The notes below the pieces were generated by a model that saw only the letters and a list, made by a program, of their open reading frames with translations, did no database searches and was not told the origin of the DNA. A stretch of 64,000 nt of DNA, taken from Synchiropus splendidus (Eukaryota > Chordata > Actinopteri > Syngnathiformes > Callionymidae). Every line of letters starts with the position of its first letter. Position 1 is the stretch's first letter. Of the stretch, positions 37,186-47,560 are shown one piece after another. The position numbers and the translations under genes are program-made. The stretch spans positions 607,563 to 671,562 of the forward strand of contig NC_071348.1 in the NCBI RefSeq assembly GCF_027744825.2, in the 5' to 3' direction.

Positions 37186-38293
37186 ACATCCAGAATCGGT
37201 GTGCGCGCGCGTGTGTAGGCTTGCGCGGGTGTGTGAGCGTGTGCAGGAGCTGGCATGTCAGCTGATGTCCCCAGTAATCCAGCAGCGGGCCTGGTGTGGA
37301 TTAGTAGCAGGCTCCAGGGGATGGGAATCCCATTCCCGTTTACAGCTCTCCCTGGCAGGAAGAAAGGCAAGGATGCCTTCTCTCCACTGCCTTCACACCA
37401 GTTGGAGCCTGGAGGTGTGTGTGTTTGTTTGTTGCTAGGGTGGCGTGTGTATTTGTGGATGTCAACTGGGTCCCGCTGATTGCAGATGAATGATCTTGAA
37501 CAGAAAGCAGTTACTCGGCTGTCAGGGTGATACAGTGTCCTGCAGGAGCGCAGCGCTCATCACAAACATGGCCATGCGTTCGGCTTCATTCGCCTCAGCC
37601 CACTCTCTCCGCCACTTATTTGTTTATCCATGCTGTTTACAATGAAGAGGAATAGCAGGGAGACTTCAGTCTCATGACACTGCTGCTACACTTTGTAACT
37701 ACCTCATTCACCAGTGACAATTTCTAATCACGCTTGTGTTGAATGTTTTCTGGAGTTCACATTTTTATTTGATATATATTCTTGCAATGTCACTTTGTTG
37801 ATTTATTTAAAAAATAGCAGCTATTTTTATTTATTTATGTTTTTTTTATATCCAAAGCGATTCTTTTAAATCCTTCTGCCGTATTGCATGGTTCTATTTC
37901 TATATATATTACATTTCTTTTATGTTTCAAATACTTACTTTTATCTTTTACATTTATTGACTATTTTTATCATCAGCTTAAAGTCATTTCTAGTCAGTTG
38001 TTTTTATGCAAAAGTATTTATTAATATGAAATTGCCCCTTTACAAAAACATAAACAATAAAAAAATGAATATATGAATGAAATTGATGTCAGTTTTTACG
38101 ACCCAAATATATATTTTTAAATATTTAAATACGTTTTTGAAGTGAAAGCAGCATGTGGGTTAAGGATCGACTTCAAACTGATATCAAAATATGATTTCCC
38201 GTTTGTTTCCGTGTCAGTTTTAGCATCAATGCTATCAGAATTCAGATAAATGGGTCGGAGCTGCGCCCAGGTCTGTGTTATCTGGAGCGACGG

Positions 38294-38314
38294 GTGTGTG
38301 TGTGTGTGTGTGTG
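38294..38314. repeat. (GT)n microsatellite
   Basis: About 10 GT units. Confidence 0.95.
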
Positions 38315-38539
38315 ATGTTACCGCCGTCATGTTGCAGCTGACACCCTCACATTTACCTGGCAACAACATCACATTTCATCATGATAGGATTTGTTTCGAG
38401 GCGACTTGAACACCGGCGAACACAGGAGCTGACCTCTTGAACCACGAGATACAAACCTCACCTTCTCCCTGGTGACAGTTTAAATGCCACCTTTCTTCCA
38501 TCTGAAGGAGGGAAAACACTGCGAGAGAGTGTGTGTGGC

Positions 38540-38800
38540 GGAGACCTGCAACTGGATCGCACAACAAAAGAGCTGTGGTGGCGAGTCCCCACGCAGACAT
38601 TATACGTGGGCATGGGCGTTATACTGTTAGCTTGTCCCCACTGTACAAAGCCATCCTCATTGGGGGCACCTCACCAAGGTCAGCCTGGATTAGCCGCCAG
38701 TAACCCTATCAGGTCCAGCACAATGATTACAAAGCCCAGTGACACAGGCTGTCAGCACACTCTTTCTGGGGAACCCTATCTGGCCAAGCCTGGGCCGTGG
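38540..38800. promoter_or_regulatory. strong candidate conserved non-coding element
   Basis: AAGGTCAGCCTGGATTAGCC, GCACAATGATTACAAAGCCC and a GACATTATACGTGGG block in 250 bp of non-repetitive sequence. Confidence 0.4.
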
Positions 38801-38999
38801 AGCCACCGGAGAGGTTTTGAAATGCCCCCCCCCCTCTCTGTCTGTCCCTTTATTTCCCCTCTTTGATTTTTGGAGGACTTGTTTAATTCGTCAATCAGCC
38901 TGTTGAACGTGTTTGAGAGTTAGGCTGGACAGAATTCCTGTTTTTTTGGTCTCAACGTGACCCTCTCAGCCCGTGCCTGAATCCAGCGGCGATGCTGAA

Positions 39000-41300
39000 A
39001 CAGTTGCTCTTCACTACGTCACACAGTGTTACGATTCAATAAGAATGAACGTCTCTTTCTTCGTTATGGACCTTCTCCATTCCAGTTTCTCTACGTACAC
39101 TATATCTTTCCGGACTTGTGGCGCCATGTTGGTTATGCTGCAGGAGTCGTCCCTCCGCACCGAGATACAAACCTCCCTTCGTCAACCTGTTTGGGTCTGT
39201 GGGACGCGAGTCGCTGATGTGTGTGGTTGAACCCTGTTGATGCTCCTCATAGCTTGGTTGGGGAGCAGGTGGTGGAGAGGACGTGGAGGAGCTGTGCCCA
39301 GTCGCCAGCACCAGGGATAAAGTATGACTTTGTCATGACCCTCAACACACTTCTAATCTAGGCGGAGGCTATTGCTGTGCCTTCTTCCGCCTCACACTCC
39401 ATCTCACTCCTGAGGGTCAGCCATTGCTATTGGACACAGCCGTCTTTTGGAGGTTTGCTAGAGCAGCACAGCGGATGGCTGCGACTTCACCATGTTGGTG
39501 AAGACCAGTAGGTGGGTGGCGCTGTGGTTGCAGCGACTGGGACTGGACGTTCCAGATGTGGGTTATTGATGCTGTGGCTTTACAGGACATGGTCTCCTCT
39601 GTGAAGTTCTCAGGGATCTGGAGGTGAGAGCGGAACGCAGCTCCTTGTGTTGTGATTCTGGGAAGAGATTGTTTAGTATCCTCCATTGTTTTGTCTGCAA
39701 AAAACAAAGTGCGAAGGTGTGTTTTTGCTTAACTTTCCATGGTAAATTAGGAGGAAACAGGCCCGGCTTGTCTCGCGAATCCCAGCAAGATGTCAAAGTC
39801 AACCAAACGCGAAAACAACCCAACATGTGTTTCACTGCGAGCACAGTTGTTTTCCTGCGCGTTTTTTTCCTTCTTCTTTTACACATCAAGCCCATCGTTT
39901 CAGTTTCTCCCCGACAACTGCTTTCCCAACATCCATGTCAGTTAGCAGCATGTTTAACAAATCAAACCTAAAAAGAAAGCGCTGCCTTGTGATTTCGCTT
40001 GAACAAAAACAACCCGATAAACAAGGACAACAACAACAGCAGCGAGCCTTTTCCCGGCAACCAATGTTCTCCACTTCAGCACATCAGAGGCGTCAGTCGC
40101 CCTAAAGGTAGCCGTTTACAAAGTGATAGAGCTTAGGGTTTTTAACTGGGGGCGAGGGCCTGATTTGAAACCCCCTCCGCTGCCAAGCACATGGACGGCT
40201 GCTGATTAGAAGAGGGTTGGCAGCAGTGGGCAGATGCCAGGCGGGAAGAAAGATGACGGCCCGTCGCCAGTCTGCCACCCTTCCTCTCGTCCTGCGCTGA
40301 CCCCTCCCCCTTTGTAAACAAACAAACAAAAGATCCTTCTTGAATGAAGCTTTGCTGCGGCTCCTTCACTTGCCACCAATGTACGTCTTCCTCTTATGTC
40401 GCACGGACTGAAGACAGGAGTGGTGCCGTGTTATCCCTCTCATGTCCAATATCATAAGTCATAAGTCTAAAAGTGGAGAGACTATTGGATCAGTTTGAAG
40501 TCAAAAATGTGACTAAGAAGTCGTGTGTAAACACCAGCAATGCATGGAAATTTGTTTCAAATGGTCATCATTTTCTTCAGCATTATGTTGGCATCCAGTG
40601 AGTCCGTGTGTGTTCCTCTAAAATGATTCATGTTAACGTTTTACTGCGTATATTCATTAGACTGACACATTATTATCTGGTTGTGTCTTATTATTGACAA
40701 CCATAGTGAGAAATATTATTTACATATGATTTAATATTCCTTTATTATGGTAATGTGCATCATTTACTTTAAAATAATGCATTTGTAGAATATTCACCTT
40801 TAACTTGAATAACTAAATATAAACTAAATAAATATATAATAAAAATAACTTGAATATAAAATTCAAATACATTTTGTGGAAAATGAAGCATTGGTTCATT
40901 TACTTCATAAATGCGTCGGATGAATTCTCCAAATATCGTCACCTTATCAGCTAATCTGCGCCAAGGTTATTGATTGTTTCTATGAAGAGTTAGTCACAAA
41001 TAAAAGGTGTAAAAACGATAACATGCATGTATCATAAGGTGATATTTGTGCGTGTTTTTTAAATTGTATTCTATGATTTTTATTTACTTTTGTTTTTTCG
41101 GCTTTTTCCGGCCTATTGTGAGCTTTCTATAGACATCATTTTGATAATTCTGTATTTTTTTCATTTGTTTCTGACTTTTTTTTTTTTTTGCTAAAACATG
41201 CGCCAAACTAGTGAAACTGCTGATCACCCCCACCCTCCTCCACACACTCAGAAGAACCTATTTTGACAGTAGTTTTTGAGACATTGACTCACACCGTCGT
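39000..41300. other. intergenic stretch, AT-rich towards the right
   Basis: 39.0-40.4 kb is ordinary single-copy DNA, while 40.5-41.2 kb is strongly AT-rich with many ATAAATA runs. No gene seen. Confidence 0.6.
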
Positions 41301-41304
41301 GCAG

Positions 41305-41340
41305 ACACACACACACACACACACACAAACAAACACACAC
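41305..41340. repeat. (CA)n microsatellite, interrupted
   Basis: CA run interrupted by AAACAAA, 70 bp from the CTCF-type motif at 41402. Confidence 0.9.
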
Positions 41341-41401
41341 TCATGACCACCGCGCAGGTTCCTCACTAATGTTTGGCCAATTGTCCGTGTGTAGAGGAGA
41401 C

Positions 41402-41418
41402 AGTGCCCCCTGCTGTGG
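41402..41418 (-). promoter_or_regulatory. CTCF-type motif, - orientation
   Basis: On the - strand it reads CCACAGCAGGGGGCACT, a near-consensus CTCF core (CAGCAGGGGGCACT). It lies about 1.36 kb upstream of the irx2a ATG and faces the + oriented motif at 36950. Confidence 0.6.
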
Positions 41419-41624
41419 GCAAAACTGAACTCCCAGCCGGCCGAGCCATGCATGGCCTCGTCTAAGATTAGAATTCAAATGAATCTCCATCTGCCACAAG
41501 AGACAAGCAAACGATATTTCGGTGTACTGGGATAGTTTATGAGATAATGTTAAATAAATGCCTGGCGCAGATGAAGAATATAATGTGTGGTAGTATTGTT
41601 AATAATAACAACTGCGATAACAAC

Positions 41625-41655
<31 letters not shown>
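41625..41655. repeat. (AAT)n microsatellite
   Basis: About ten AAT units upstream of the irx2a promoter. Confidence 0.95.
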
Positions 41656-41656
<1 letters not shown>

Positions 41657-42049
41657 TGTATTTATATTATAATTGCATTGTTATAATAATCCGTGTATTG
41701 TTGTTATTCTGCGGATAAACAACCGCAGTCAGCTTCTCATATAAACATAGGTCCTGTGTGGCGACAGAGACGCAGTCACTTCTGATTCCATCCTCTATTG
41801 TGTCGCCTCTTTGTAAATAAATTAGCCATTCGTGTCAACAGGCGTGCTGCACCGCACAACTCAAATTGTGCTGTTGCTGTTTACAACCGTGGACCACACA
41901 GCAGCGGACTGAACAAGCTCCTGATGGATGAATACATTCATTTGGATGAATACTGATGAGGAAGAGGCCGCTCATCTGCTGCCACCTCGACTGCTCGCCC
42001 CCTCCCCAAAAACTCTGTCACTGATCCAGGCTTGCGACGTGCCGCCGGT

Positions 42050-42780
42050 GTCACCGACAGAGGTCACGGAAAGTGAGGTGCCGCTTGGTTTGACGAGCAG
42101 TTCAGGTGCGATTGGAGGAGCGACGGGGTCCCGGGACGCCTCCCACAGGCCAGAGGGCGCACTGGCCGGGAGAGCGCACTTGTTGGTGGTGGCTCTTATT
42201 TGAAAACCCGATGGGAAGTTCGGTGCCCCCAGCTGTTGTGCGAGGAAACATCTGCAAGTCAAAGCCGAGTGTCAGGGTGCCGTCACGTCTGCGTGCAGAC
42301 TTTCAAAGCAGCAGTGACAGCGTCCGTCCAGCCACAACTGCGAGGGTTTGGAATCCACGCTGCGCGCTCTGGACTGCGAGTCTGCGCGGGCTCCGTTTCT
42401 GAAAGTGGGCGTGGATGCGATATTCAGATGAGCCGGAGTGACAGCTCCAGTTCCCCCCACGCCCCCCACCCCACCGCTCAAACTCCACTGGCTCCTTCTC
42501 TCCTCAACTCCTCACTTCATAGCGCCGCGTACTAAAAACATCGGACGCTAGGGGATCAAGACGCGCGCCACCTCGCCTCTATGTGTCTGTAGATCTTTCG
42601 TGTTTTTTCCCAGTCAGGGGGTCGTGGAGGGTGGACTTTTTTTTTTCTCATTTTATTGTCTGATGACTGTTTACGCGGCGGGTTGCTGAGTTGTTTACGG
42701 TTCCTGGCCGCCGCGGGTTCTTCCTTCCCCCTTTTTTTTTCTTTTTTGGAAACGGCGTCCGACCCCCCTCGCGCCCACCA
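42050..42780 (+). promoter_or_regulatory. CpG-rich promoter and 5' leader of irx2a
   Basis: GC and CpG content rise sharply from about 42.05 kb to the start codon, as expected for a CpG-island promoter of a developmental gene. A GC-box-like GGGCGTGG lies near 42409. There is no clear TATA box, and the transcription start cannot be placed. The leader close to the ATG is pyrimidine-rich, with T runs near 42635 and 42730. Confidence 0.6.
42663..42689 (+). other. short upstream ORF in irx2a leader (8 codons)
   Basis: An ATG about 118 bp before the main start opens an eight-codon frame (MTVYAAGC) ending in TGA. If transcription starts upstream of it, it could dampen irx2a translation. Whether it lies in the mature leader is not known. 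Confidence 0.35.
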
Positions 42781-43020
42781 ATGTCCTATCCTCAGGGTTA
42801 CCTCTACCAGCCCCCGGGCTCTTTGGCTCTTTACTCGTGTCCGGCTTACGGAGCCTCGGCTCTGGCCGCTCCGCGCAGCGAGGACTTGGCTCGGTCCTCC
42901 TCCGGCTCAGCCTTCAGCCCTTACCCGGGATCGGCCGCTTTCTCCGCCGCGGCTGGCACAGGCTTCTCCAGTCCGCTGTCATACTCGGCGGATCCCACCA
43001 CAGGATTCCCATCCTACATG
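42781..43020 (+). CDS. irx2a: irx2a coding exon 1 (residues 1-80)
   Basis: Exon 1 encodes the conserved Irx N-terminus, from [20 protein letters not shown] to TTGFPSYM. The ATG at 42781 is the first in-frame ATG: the frame is open upstream for about 90 bp but holds only a TTG there, and the peptide from this ATG matches the family N-terminus. The donor is ATG|GTAAAG, so the intron is phase 0. The -3 base of the start context is C, which is only moderate for initiation. Confidence 0.94.
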
Positions 43021-45957
43021 GTAAAGAAAAAAGAAAAAAAAAACACTCTTTACATCCGTGTATGATTGCGTGAAACGACGCTCCGCAGCAGGTGGAAGTC
43101 TGTCAAATTGCCTTTACGCGCATGTAACGCGATCACAGTCGCGCAAGTTTGCACTATTTCTCATTCAACTTTGCTTGTTATTGCTATTCCAGCGATCCGC
43201 TTCTGGAGAAAAAAAAAAATCAGACTTCTTTAGCTTCGAGTGGATTTTCAAAGCATGAGCCGCACACGAAAGAGGCTTGACCTGTTCCGTTTATTTAGAC
43301 GGTGTGAAGCCCCGAGCCTGCCTTAAATGCTGATGTTCGTGTCGCCATGACTCGAGAGGCTCGGCGCTGCGAGAACACCGGCCACCACAACAGTCATGGG
43401 AAGTCTTTCACGACGGCACGGATGACTTCACCAGCGTCGTGTGCACTACACATATCATCGTTATTTCTTCTTTTTTCCTTCACATGAGACGGTGGTGGCT
43501 AGTTTATTCTGGGACTCCAGGTCATTCTGCGGCTCAACAAAAGGCGGTCAATAAATCCTCAGTGGCCGATTACCCAAAATTAAACACGCCATTTTTCAAA
43601 GCGTCTTTAATTTCAATCATTTGGGCGGCACTGTTCAATTCCCAATAGCTAATGGGATGGAGCCGCCAAAACAAACGGTGGCTGACAGGCATGCTGGAGG
43701 TGCTCGCTGCGCCTGCTTTGAGTCGAGGCCTGCCACCGCTTATAATCCCGCCGCGATCCTTATCAGCTAGAAACGACTGCCATCGATTGTTTCACCCGCT
43801 TTAAGCAAACGCCGTGAGTGCATTCAATGTTTCGTTTGTGAGCTGATTTGAATTCTACACCGGTTTAAGAGCTATCCCCCCAACTTTCCTCCAGAGCTCT
43901 CCGTATGACGCGCACTCCGCGGGCATGGCCGGCGCTCTGAGCTACCACCCCTACGGGGGCCCGGGGTACCCCTACCAACTCAACGACCCGGCGTACCGCA
44001 AGAACGCCACTAGGGACGCCACGGCCACGCTGAAGGCCTGGCTGCAGGAGCACCGCAAGAACCCGTACCCCACCAAGGGCGAGAAGATCATGCTGGCCAT
44101 CATCACCAAGATGACCCTGACGCAGGTCTCCACCTGGTTCGCCAACGCCAGGAGGAGGCTGAAGAAGGAGAACAAGATGACCTGGGCGCCGAGGAACAAG
44201 AGCGAGGACGAGGATGAGGACGATGGGGACGCAGAGAGGAAGGAGGTGGAGCGATCGGACAAGAATCTGGACCATAGCGAGGCTTCGGCTGAGGATGAAG
44301 GTGCGTATCAGCTGAAGCAAATGGTCCGTTGAACAAAAGGGGAGGACGATGGGAGGGGTGGCGGTGTTCGATCGCAACAGTTGTTGGGGCTTCTTTTTCT
44401 TCCGCATTCATAAGTAATAAAATTGTAAAATGATTTTGTATCAGTTGATTTATTTACTTGCTATTTTTTCATCATTTAATTTAATTTTAATAGTCAACAT
44501 TTCATTATAAAACCACGTGAATTATTCATATTCTGCTCATTTTGCTGTCCAACATTTCATTATTTTTATTGATTGCAGATGGTGTTTTATCTCGTTTATT
44601 TAATAGCCGTTGAATTGATTTTGCATTCAGGATCACTGCGTCAATTTATTTATTGCAATTAATGGTCTTAATTATTGGTTTAATTACAATAATTCGCAGG
44701 ATATAATTCATATAAATCCGGCCTGCGTCTCAAAAATAGTCGTTTTAATAAAGAAAGAATGAAACTATAATTTTTGTATAGGTCCAATATACAAACCAAT
44801 TCATGGATCGCTTCTTTGAATTCAAAACTAGCTATGAATTAATTCGCTCAGTAAAGTCTCGCATCTCACACGCTGACAATTGTTTTCTGCACCGCGCCAC
44901 ACACACGACTAGATGTTGAATTATGACAGTATTCCATGGAATTGGTTTAATATATTATTATTGTTTTATTTCCATGAATGTATTTGTTTTTTTAATTTGC
45001 GTTCCTCACTCGGAGGAAATCCAACGACAATTTTAAGGGAGGAAGCCTGATTCCAACACGTGCCACTGACTCCGACTGACAGGCTTATTAATTTTTCACC
45101 TCTTTTATATCGCGCGTCATGAATATTAAAGGCGACATATGTTGTGGTTTGAAGATGCTTCTTCCCTGTTTGTCTCTAAGTTGGTGCTTGTTTTTGCGCC
45201 GGCAGGTATCAGCTTGCACGTGGACACGCTGACGGACCACTCGTGCTCGGCGGAGTCGGACGGAGAGAAGGTCAGCTGTCGGCCCGGGGACGCGCTCTCC
45301 GCTCGGGCCGCAGACAAAGAGGACCGCGAGGAGGCCAGCCACGACTTCCAGCTGTCGCCCAAGCCCGTCACCTCCTCGCCTCTGACGGGCGTGGAGGCTC
45401 CGCTCCTCGGCAACCACCACCATCATCACCACTTCCACCTTCACCACCTGCAGCACCGGGACGGCCTCATCGGCGCCAACAAGAACTCGCCTCAGAACCC
45501 CAAACCCAAACTGTGGTCCCTGGCGGAGATCGCTACCTCAGGCCAGAAGCAGCAAGTGGGGCGGCCCAGCCCCTCCTCCGGCGGCGGCGGCGGCGGCCTC
45601 CTCACGCCCCCCTCCTCCACCACCGCCGCCGCCGCCGCCTCCCCGGCTGCCACCTCGCCCCCCCTCTACCCCTCCATCCTCGGAAGACCTATTTATTACA
45701 CGTCGCCCTTTTATAGCAATTACACAAACTATGGCAGCCTGGGCCCCCTGCAGGGCCAGGGGATCCTGCGGTACTCGCCCTCATCCGGGGTGAGTCTTGC
45801 CGCGGCCGCCGCCGCCGCCGCCGCTGCGAACGAAGGTGCGGAGGGCGCCGCAGACCCCAAACACTGCAGGCCAGAGTCTCCGCTCCTGAAGACCGACCCG
45901 CAGCACAGCGAGCCGCGTTTCAGAGGCGCGGATGCAGAGGCCAAGAAAGGAACATAG
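42781..45957 (+). CDS. irx2a: Iroquois homeobox transcription factor Irx2 (probably irx2a), three coding exons
   Basis: Joined coding sequence 42781-43020, 43895-44300 and 45206-45957 gives 465 residues; tetrapod IRX2 is similar in length. Irx proteins are nuclear TALE-homeodomain transcription factors that pattern neural tissue, heart, kidney and other organs. Visible in order: the Irx N-terminus [10 protein letters not shown]; a TALE homeodomain at about residues 113-175 with the three-residue loop insertion near PYPTKGEK and recognition helix [13 protein letters not shown]; an acidic serine-rich stretch at 183-215; the segment [17 protein letters not shown] (from 217), which identifies IRX2 rather than IRX5; a His-rich run (286-298); the Iroquois-family motif [13 protein letters not shown] (315-327); [11 protein letters not shown] (375-385); and an Ala tract (414-423). 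Both introns have GT-AG ends: intron 1 is phase 0 and intron 2 splits Gly216. The irx2 call is firm. The 'a' suffix is inferred, because I believe teleosts mainly retain irx2a. Confidence 0.95.
43021..43894 (+). other. irx2a intron 1
   Basis: 874-bp GT-AG intron, phase 0. Its first part is unremarkable, and 43540-43860 is dense in TAAT/CAAT-type cores (see separate entry). There is no repeat or ORF of note. Confidence 0.9.
43540..43860 (+). promoter_or_regulatory. candidate intronic regulatory element in irx2a intron 1
   Basis: Balanced-composition, non-repetitive DNA holding AAATTAAACACG, TTTAATTTCAATCATTT, AATAGCTAATGGG and the GATA-type TTATCAGCTAG in about 320 bp. This is the density expected of a conserved homeobox-intron enhancer. 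It is judged by eye only. Confidence 0.35.
43895..44300 (+). CDS. irx2a: irx2a coding exon 2 (residues 81-216, homeodomain)
   Basis: The exon begins after the acceptor CCTCCAG with [20 protein letters not shown], where tetrapod IRX2 has M-G-A-P-Y-D. It carries the complete TALE homeodomain (about residues 113-175) and ends in the acidic region at ...SAEDEG, with donor GAAG|GTGCGT splitting the Gly codon. The homeodomain has Gln at residue 131 (LQEHRKN), whereas IRX2 sequences I know have Asn there. The recognition helix is intact. Confidence 0.95.
44301..45205 (+). other. irx2a intron 2
   Basis: 905-bp GT-AG intron, phase 1, strongly AT-rich with many TTATTT/TTAATT runs. The stretch 45060-45140 (GGCTTATTAATTTTTCACC, CATGAATATTAAAGG) looks less random. 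No ORF or interspersed repeat was recognised. Confidence 0.88.
45206..45957 (+). CDS. irx2a: irx2a terminal coding exon 3 (residues 216-465)
   Basis: The acceptor CGGCAG precedes GTATCAGC, which completes Gly216 and continues [17 protein letters not shown]. The exon encodes [16 protein letters not shown], a His-rich run, [13 protein letters not shown], a six-Gly run, short Ala and Pro tracts, [26 protein letters not shown] and a ten-Ala tract, and ends ...EAKKGT with TAG at 45955-45957. Tetrapod IRX2 continues about a dozen residues after a similar EPKKD. I see no donor in fish that would allow this, so the short end is taken as real. An in-frame GTGAGT at 45790 is read as coding because similarity to IRX2 continues past it. 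Confidence 0.92.
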
Positions 45958-46603
45958 TGGCGCCGCCGAGGACTCTGTGTTCAACCTCTGTTGACAGAAA
46001 GACACGCACAAACTCCAGCAGGACGCGCGTCCACACCGGAAGTGAATTGCTTTGAAAAGCGCTGCAGCTGTGGAAAAGGTTGCAGGTTCGACTCTCATTT
46101 GCGAAAGTGTTGATTATTTATTTACCAACCCTCCGAAGCACTTGGCTCAACAGGCCTGAACTCAACCCTCATGTCCATTTGACCTTGATCTTATACCTGG
46201 ACAGACAGGGACGCACGTGCTAGTGTCATAAGTCGCGCTCACACAGTGAGGTCAAACGATTCCTGCTTCCGCTATGATATCGAATTATTTTTATTTACAT
46301 GTTAACCATGTCTAATTGCAACGGTCCTCGCGCTCAGCTTTTGTCTTAATTACACCGACGTCACGCCGACAAAGTCTGCGCACGCGCACGACTGGAAAAA
46401 CAAACTTTTGTTTAACGGCATCCTTGCGCTCATTTTTAAATCCGTCTCGCTTCCCGAGTTTCTGATTTATTTCCACGGTCTGCAGGTAGGTGTCACAATT
46501 GCTGTGGCGCGCGGACACCCCTCGGATTTAACCCCAATGACCTTTCACACACATCCAGTGCCAGCACATTGAGACAGAAATGAAGAGCTGCCGCCGCTCC
46601 ACC

Positions 46604-46634
46604 TTCTCTCTCTCTCTCGCTCTCACACACACAC
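46604..46634. repeat. (TC)n/(AC)n microsatellite in irx2a 3'UTR
   Basis: CTCTCTCTCTCG followed by CTCTCACACACACAC. Confidence 0.85.
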
Positions 46635-46962
46635 TCCGATCGCTTGTTTTAACCATGGTACATGTGACTAAACATGTTATTTCTCAGGTTCACGGGTTCG
46701 TTTGTTCGCCACCTTTTGTTGTTTAAGTACTGAATCAACTGACAATTGGACCTTGCTGTGAAACCGTCAGAGTTGTGCTGATGACGTCGGGACTGTGAGG
46801 TGAACTTCAAAGTGGAATAGCCTATATTTACATTTATTTTTTTAAATGACGGCGAGATTATGCCTCTGATTTATGCAAGTTGTATTGCAAAAATATTGGG
46901 AAACTGGCATCTGATGTCTGTTTGTTTTTGTAAATATATATATATATATATATACATATTTA

Positions 46963-46968
46963 AATAAA
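46963..46968 (+). terminator. poly(A) signal AATAAA, proximal
   Basis: AATAAA about 1.0 kb after the irx2a stop, in an AT-rich tail. Cleavage would be expected about 15-25 bp downstream. Confidence 0.5.
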
Positions 46969-47046
46969 TATAAGGACAGTTTTTATTTGAGACCCATTTG
47001 GGGAAGGTACACAATCTTTTTTGGATAATTTATATCTTTGGATGTA

Positions 47047-47052
47047 AATAAA
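47047..47052 (+). terminator. poly(A) signal AATAAA, distal
   Basis: A second AATAAA, 84 bp beyond the first, within GTAAATAAAAGG. A GT-rich stretch (GTGCTGGTGGGGTATG) follows at about 47068-47083, a plausible downstream element. This is the better supported of the two signals. Confidence 0.5.
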
Positions 47053-47229
47053 AGGCCAGAGTAGCTGTGCTGGTGGGGTATGATATCCATTATCAGAAAA
47101 CAAAAAAGCATTAAAGTGTTTTCTCAACTGTTGCGCCAATCTCAGAAGTGTTATTCTGCTAAGTGGCGGTGATCTGAAGGCCCTCCATCCTCCGCACATT
47201 CTCACTGCCTTGATGTGAACGTCAACCGT

Positions 47230-47560
47230 CCTCCCCTCCTCTCATCCCAGCCATTTATATTTCAGTGTGATGGGACGCACGGGCCATGATGGGGTTCCCG
47301 GTGGGACCCGTCCCCGGAGCTTTCTTAGCCTGGTTCAGGATGGGTCAGGCCTGCCTGCTTCATTACAGCGCAGCGCTGAGCCATCCATAAAAGTCTATCT
47401 AAGCATCTGCCGGCTCCAATGGGCTGTGTGATGGGCCCTAATCGGACAGGCTTTCCTCTGCTTTTCATCATGGCTGGCTCATTGCTGCGCCTTTGCGCCA
47501 CAGCTAATTACACTATTTAGGGGGTCGCTACATTACTATGCTCCATTTGAATGATTGTTA
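47230..47560. promoter_or_regulatory. strong candidate conserved non-coding element downstream of irx2a
   Basis: Directly after the irx2a 3' end: CAGCCATTTATATTTCAG, CCCTAATCGGACAGG, CACAGCTAATTACACTATTT and TTCATTACAGCG in GC-balanced single-copy DNA. Confidence 0.45.

Larger units (their letters stand above)
45958..47075 (+). other. irx2a: irx2a 3'UTR (extent approximate)
   Basis: Non-coding sequence after the stop that ends near a T-rich stretch, a short TA run (46934-46955) and two AATAAA signals. This is typical of vertebrate homeobox 3' ends. The end coordinate is inferred from the second signal. Confidence 0.55.

Noticed and set aside
41000..42700. A divergent partner gene sharing the irx2 promoter, as reported in mammals (C5orf38/CEI)
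   Set aside because: No - strand exon with splice sites or similarity could be seen here.
43865..44411. Long - strand frames over irx2a exon 2
   Set aside because: They are the antisense shadow of the GC-rich homeodomain exon.
45243..45716. 157-codon + strand frame over irx2a exon 3
   Set aside because: Alternative-frame shadow of exon 3. The Arg/Pro/Gly composition reflects GC-rich codons.
42781..45957. Assignment of the gene to irx5
   Set aside because: The N-terminus is shared by IRX2 and IRX5, but [33 protein letters not shown] and [12 protein letters not shown] fit IRX2.
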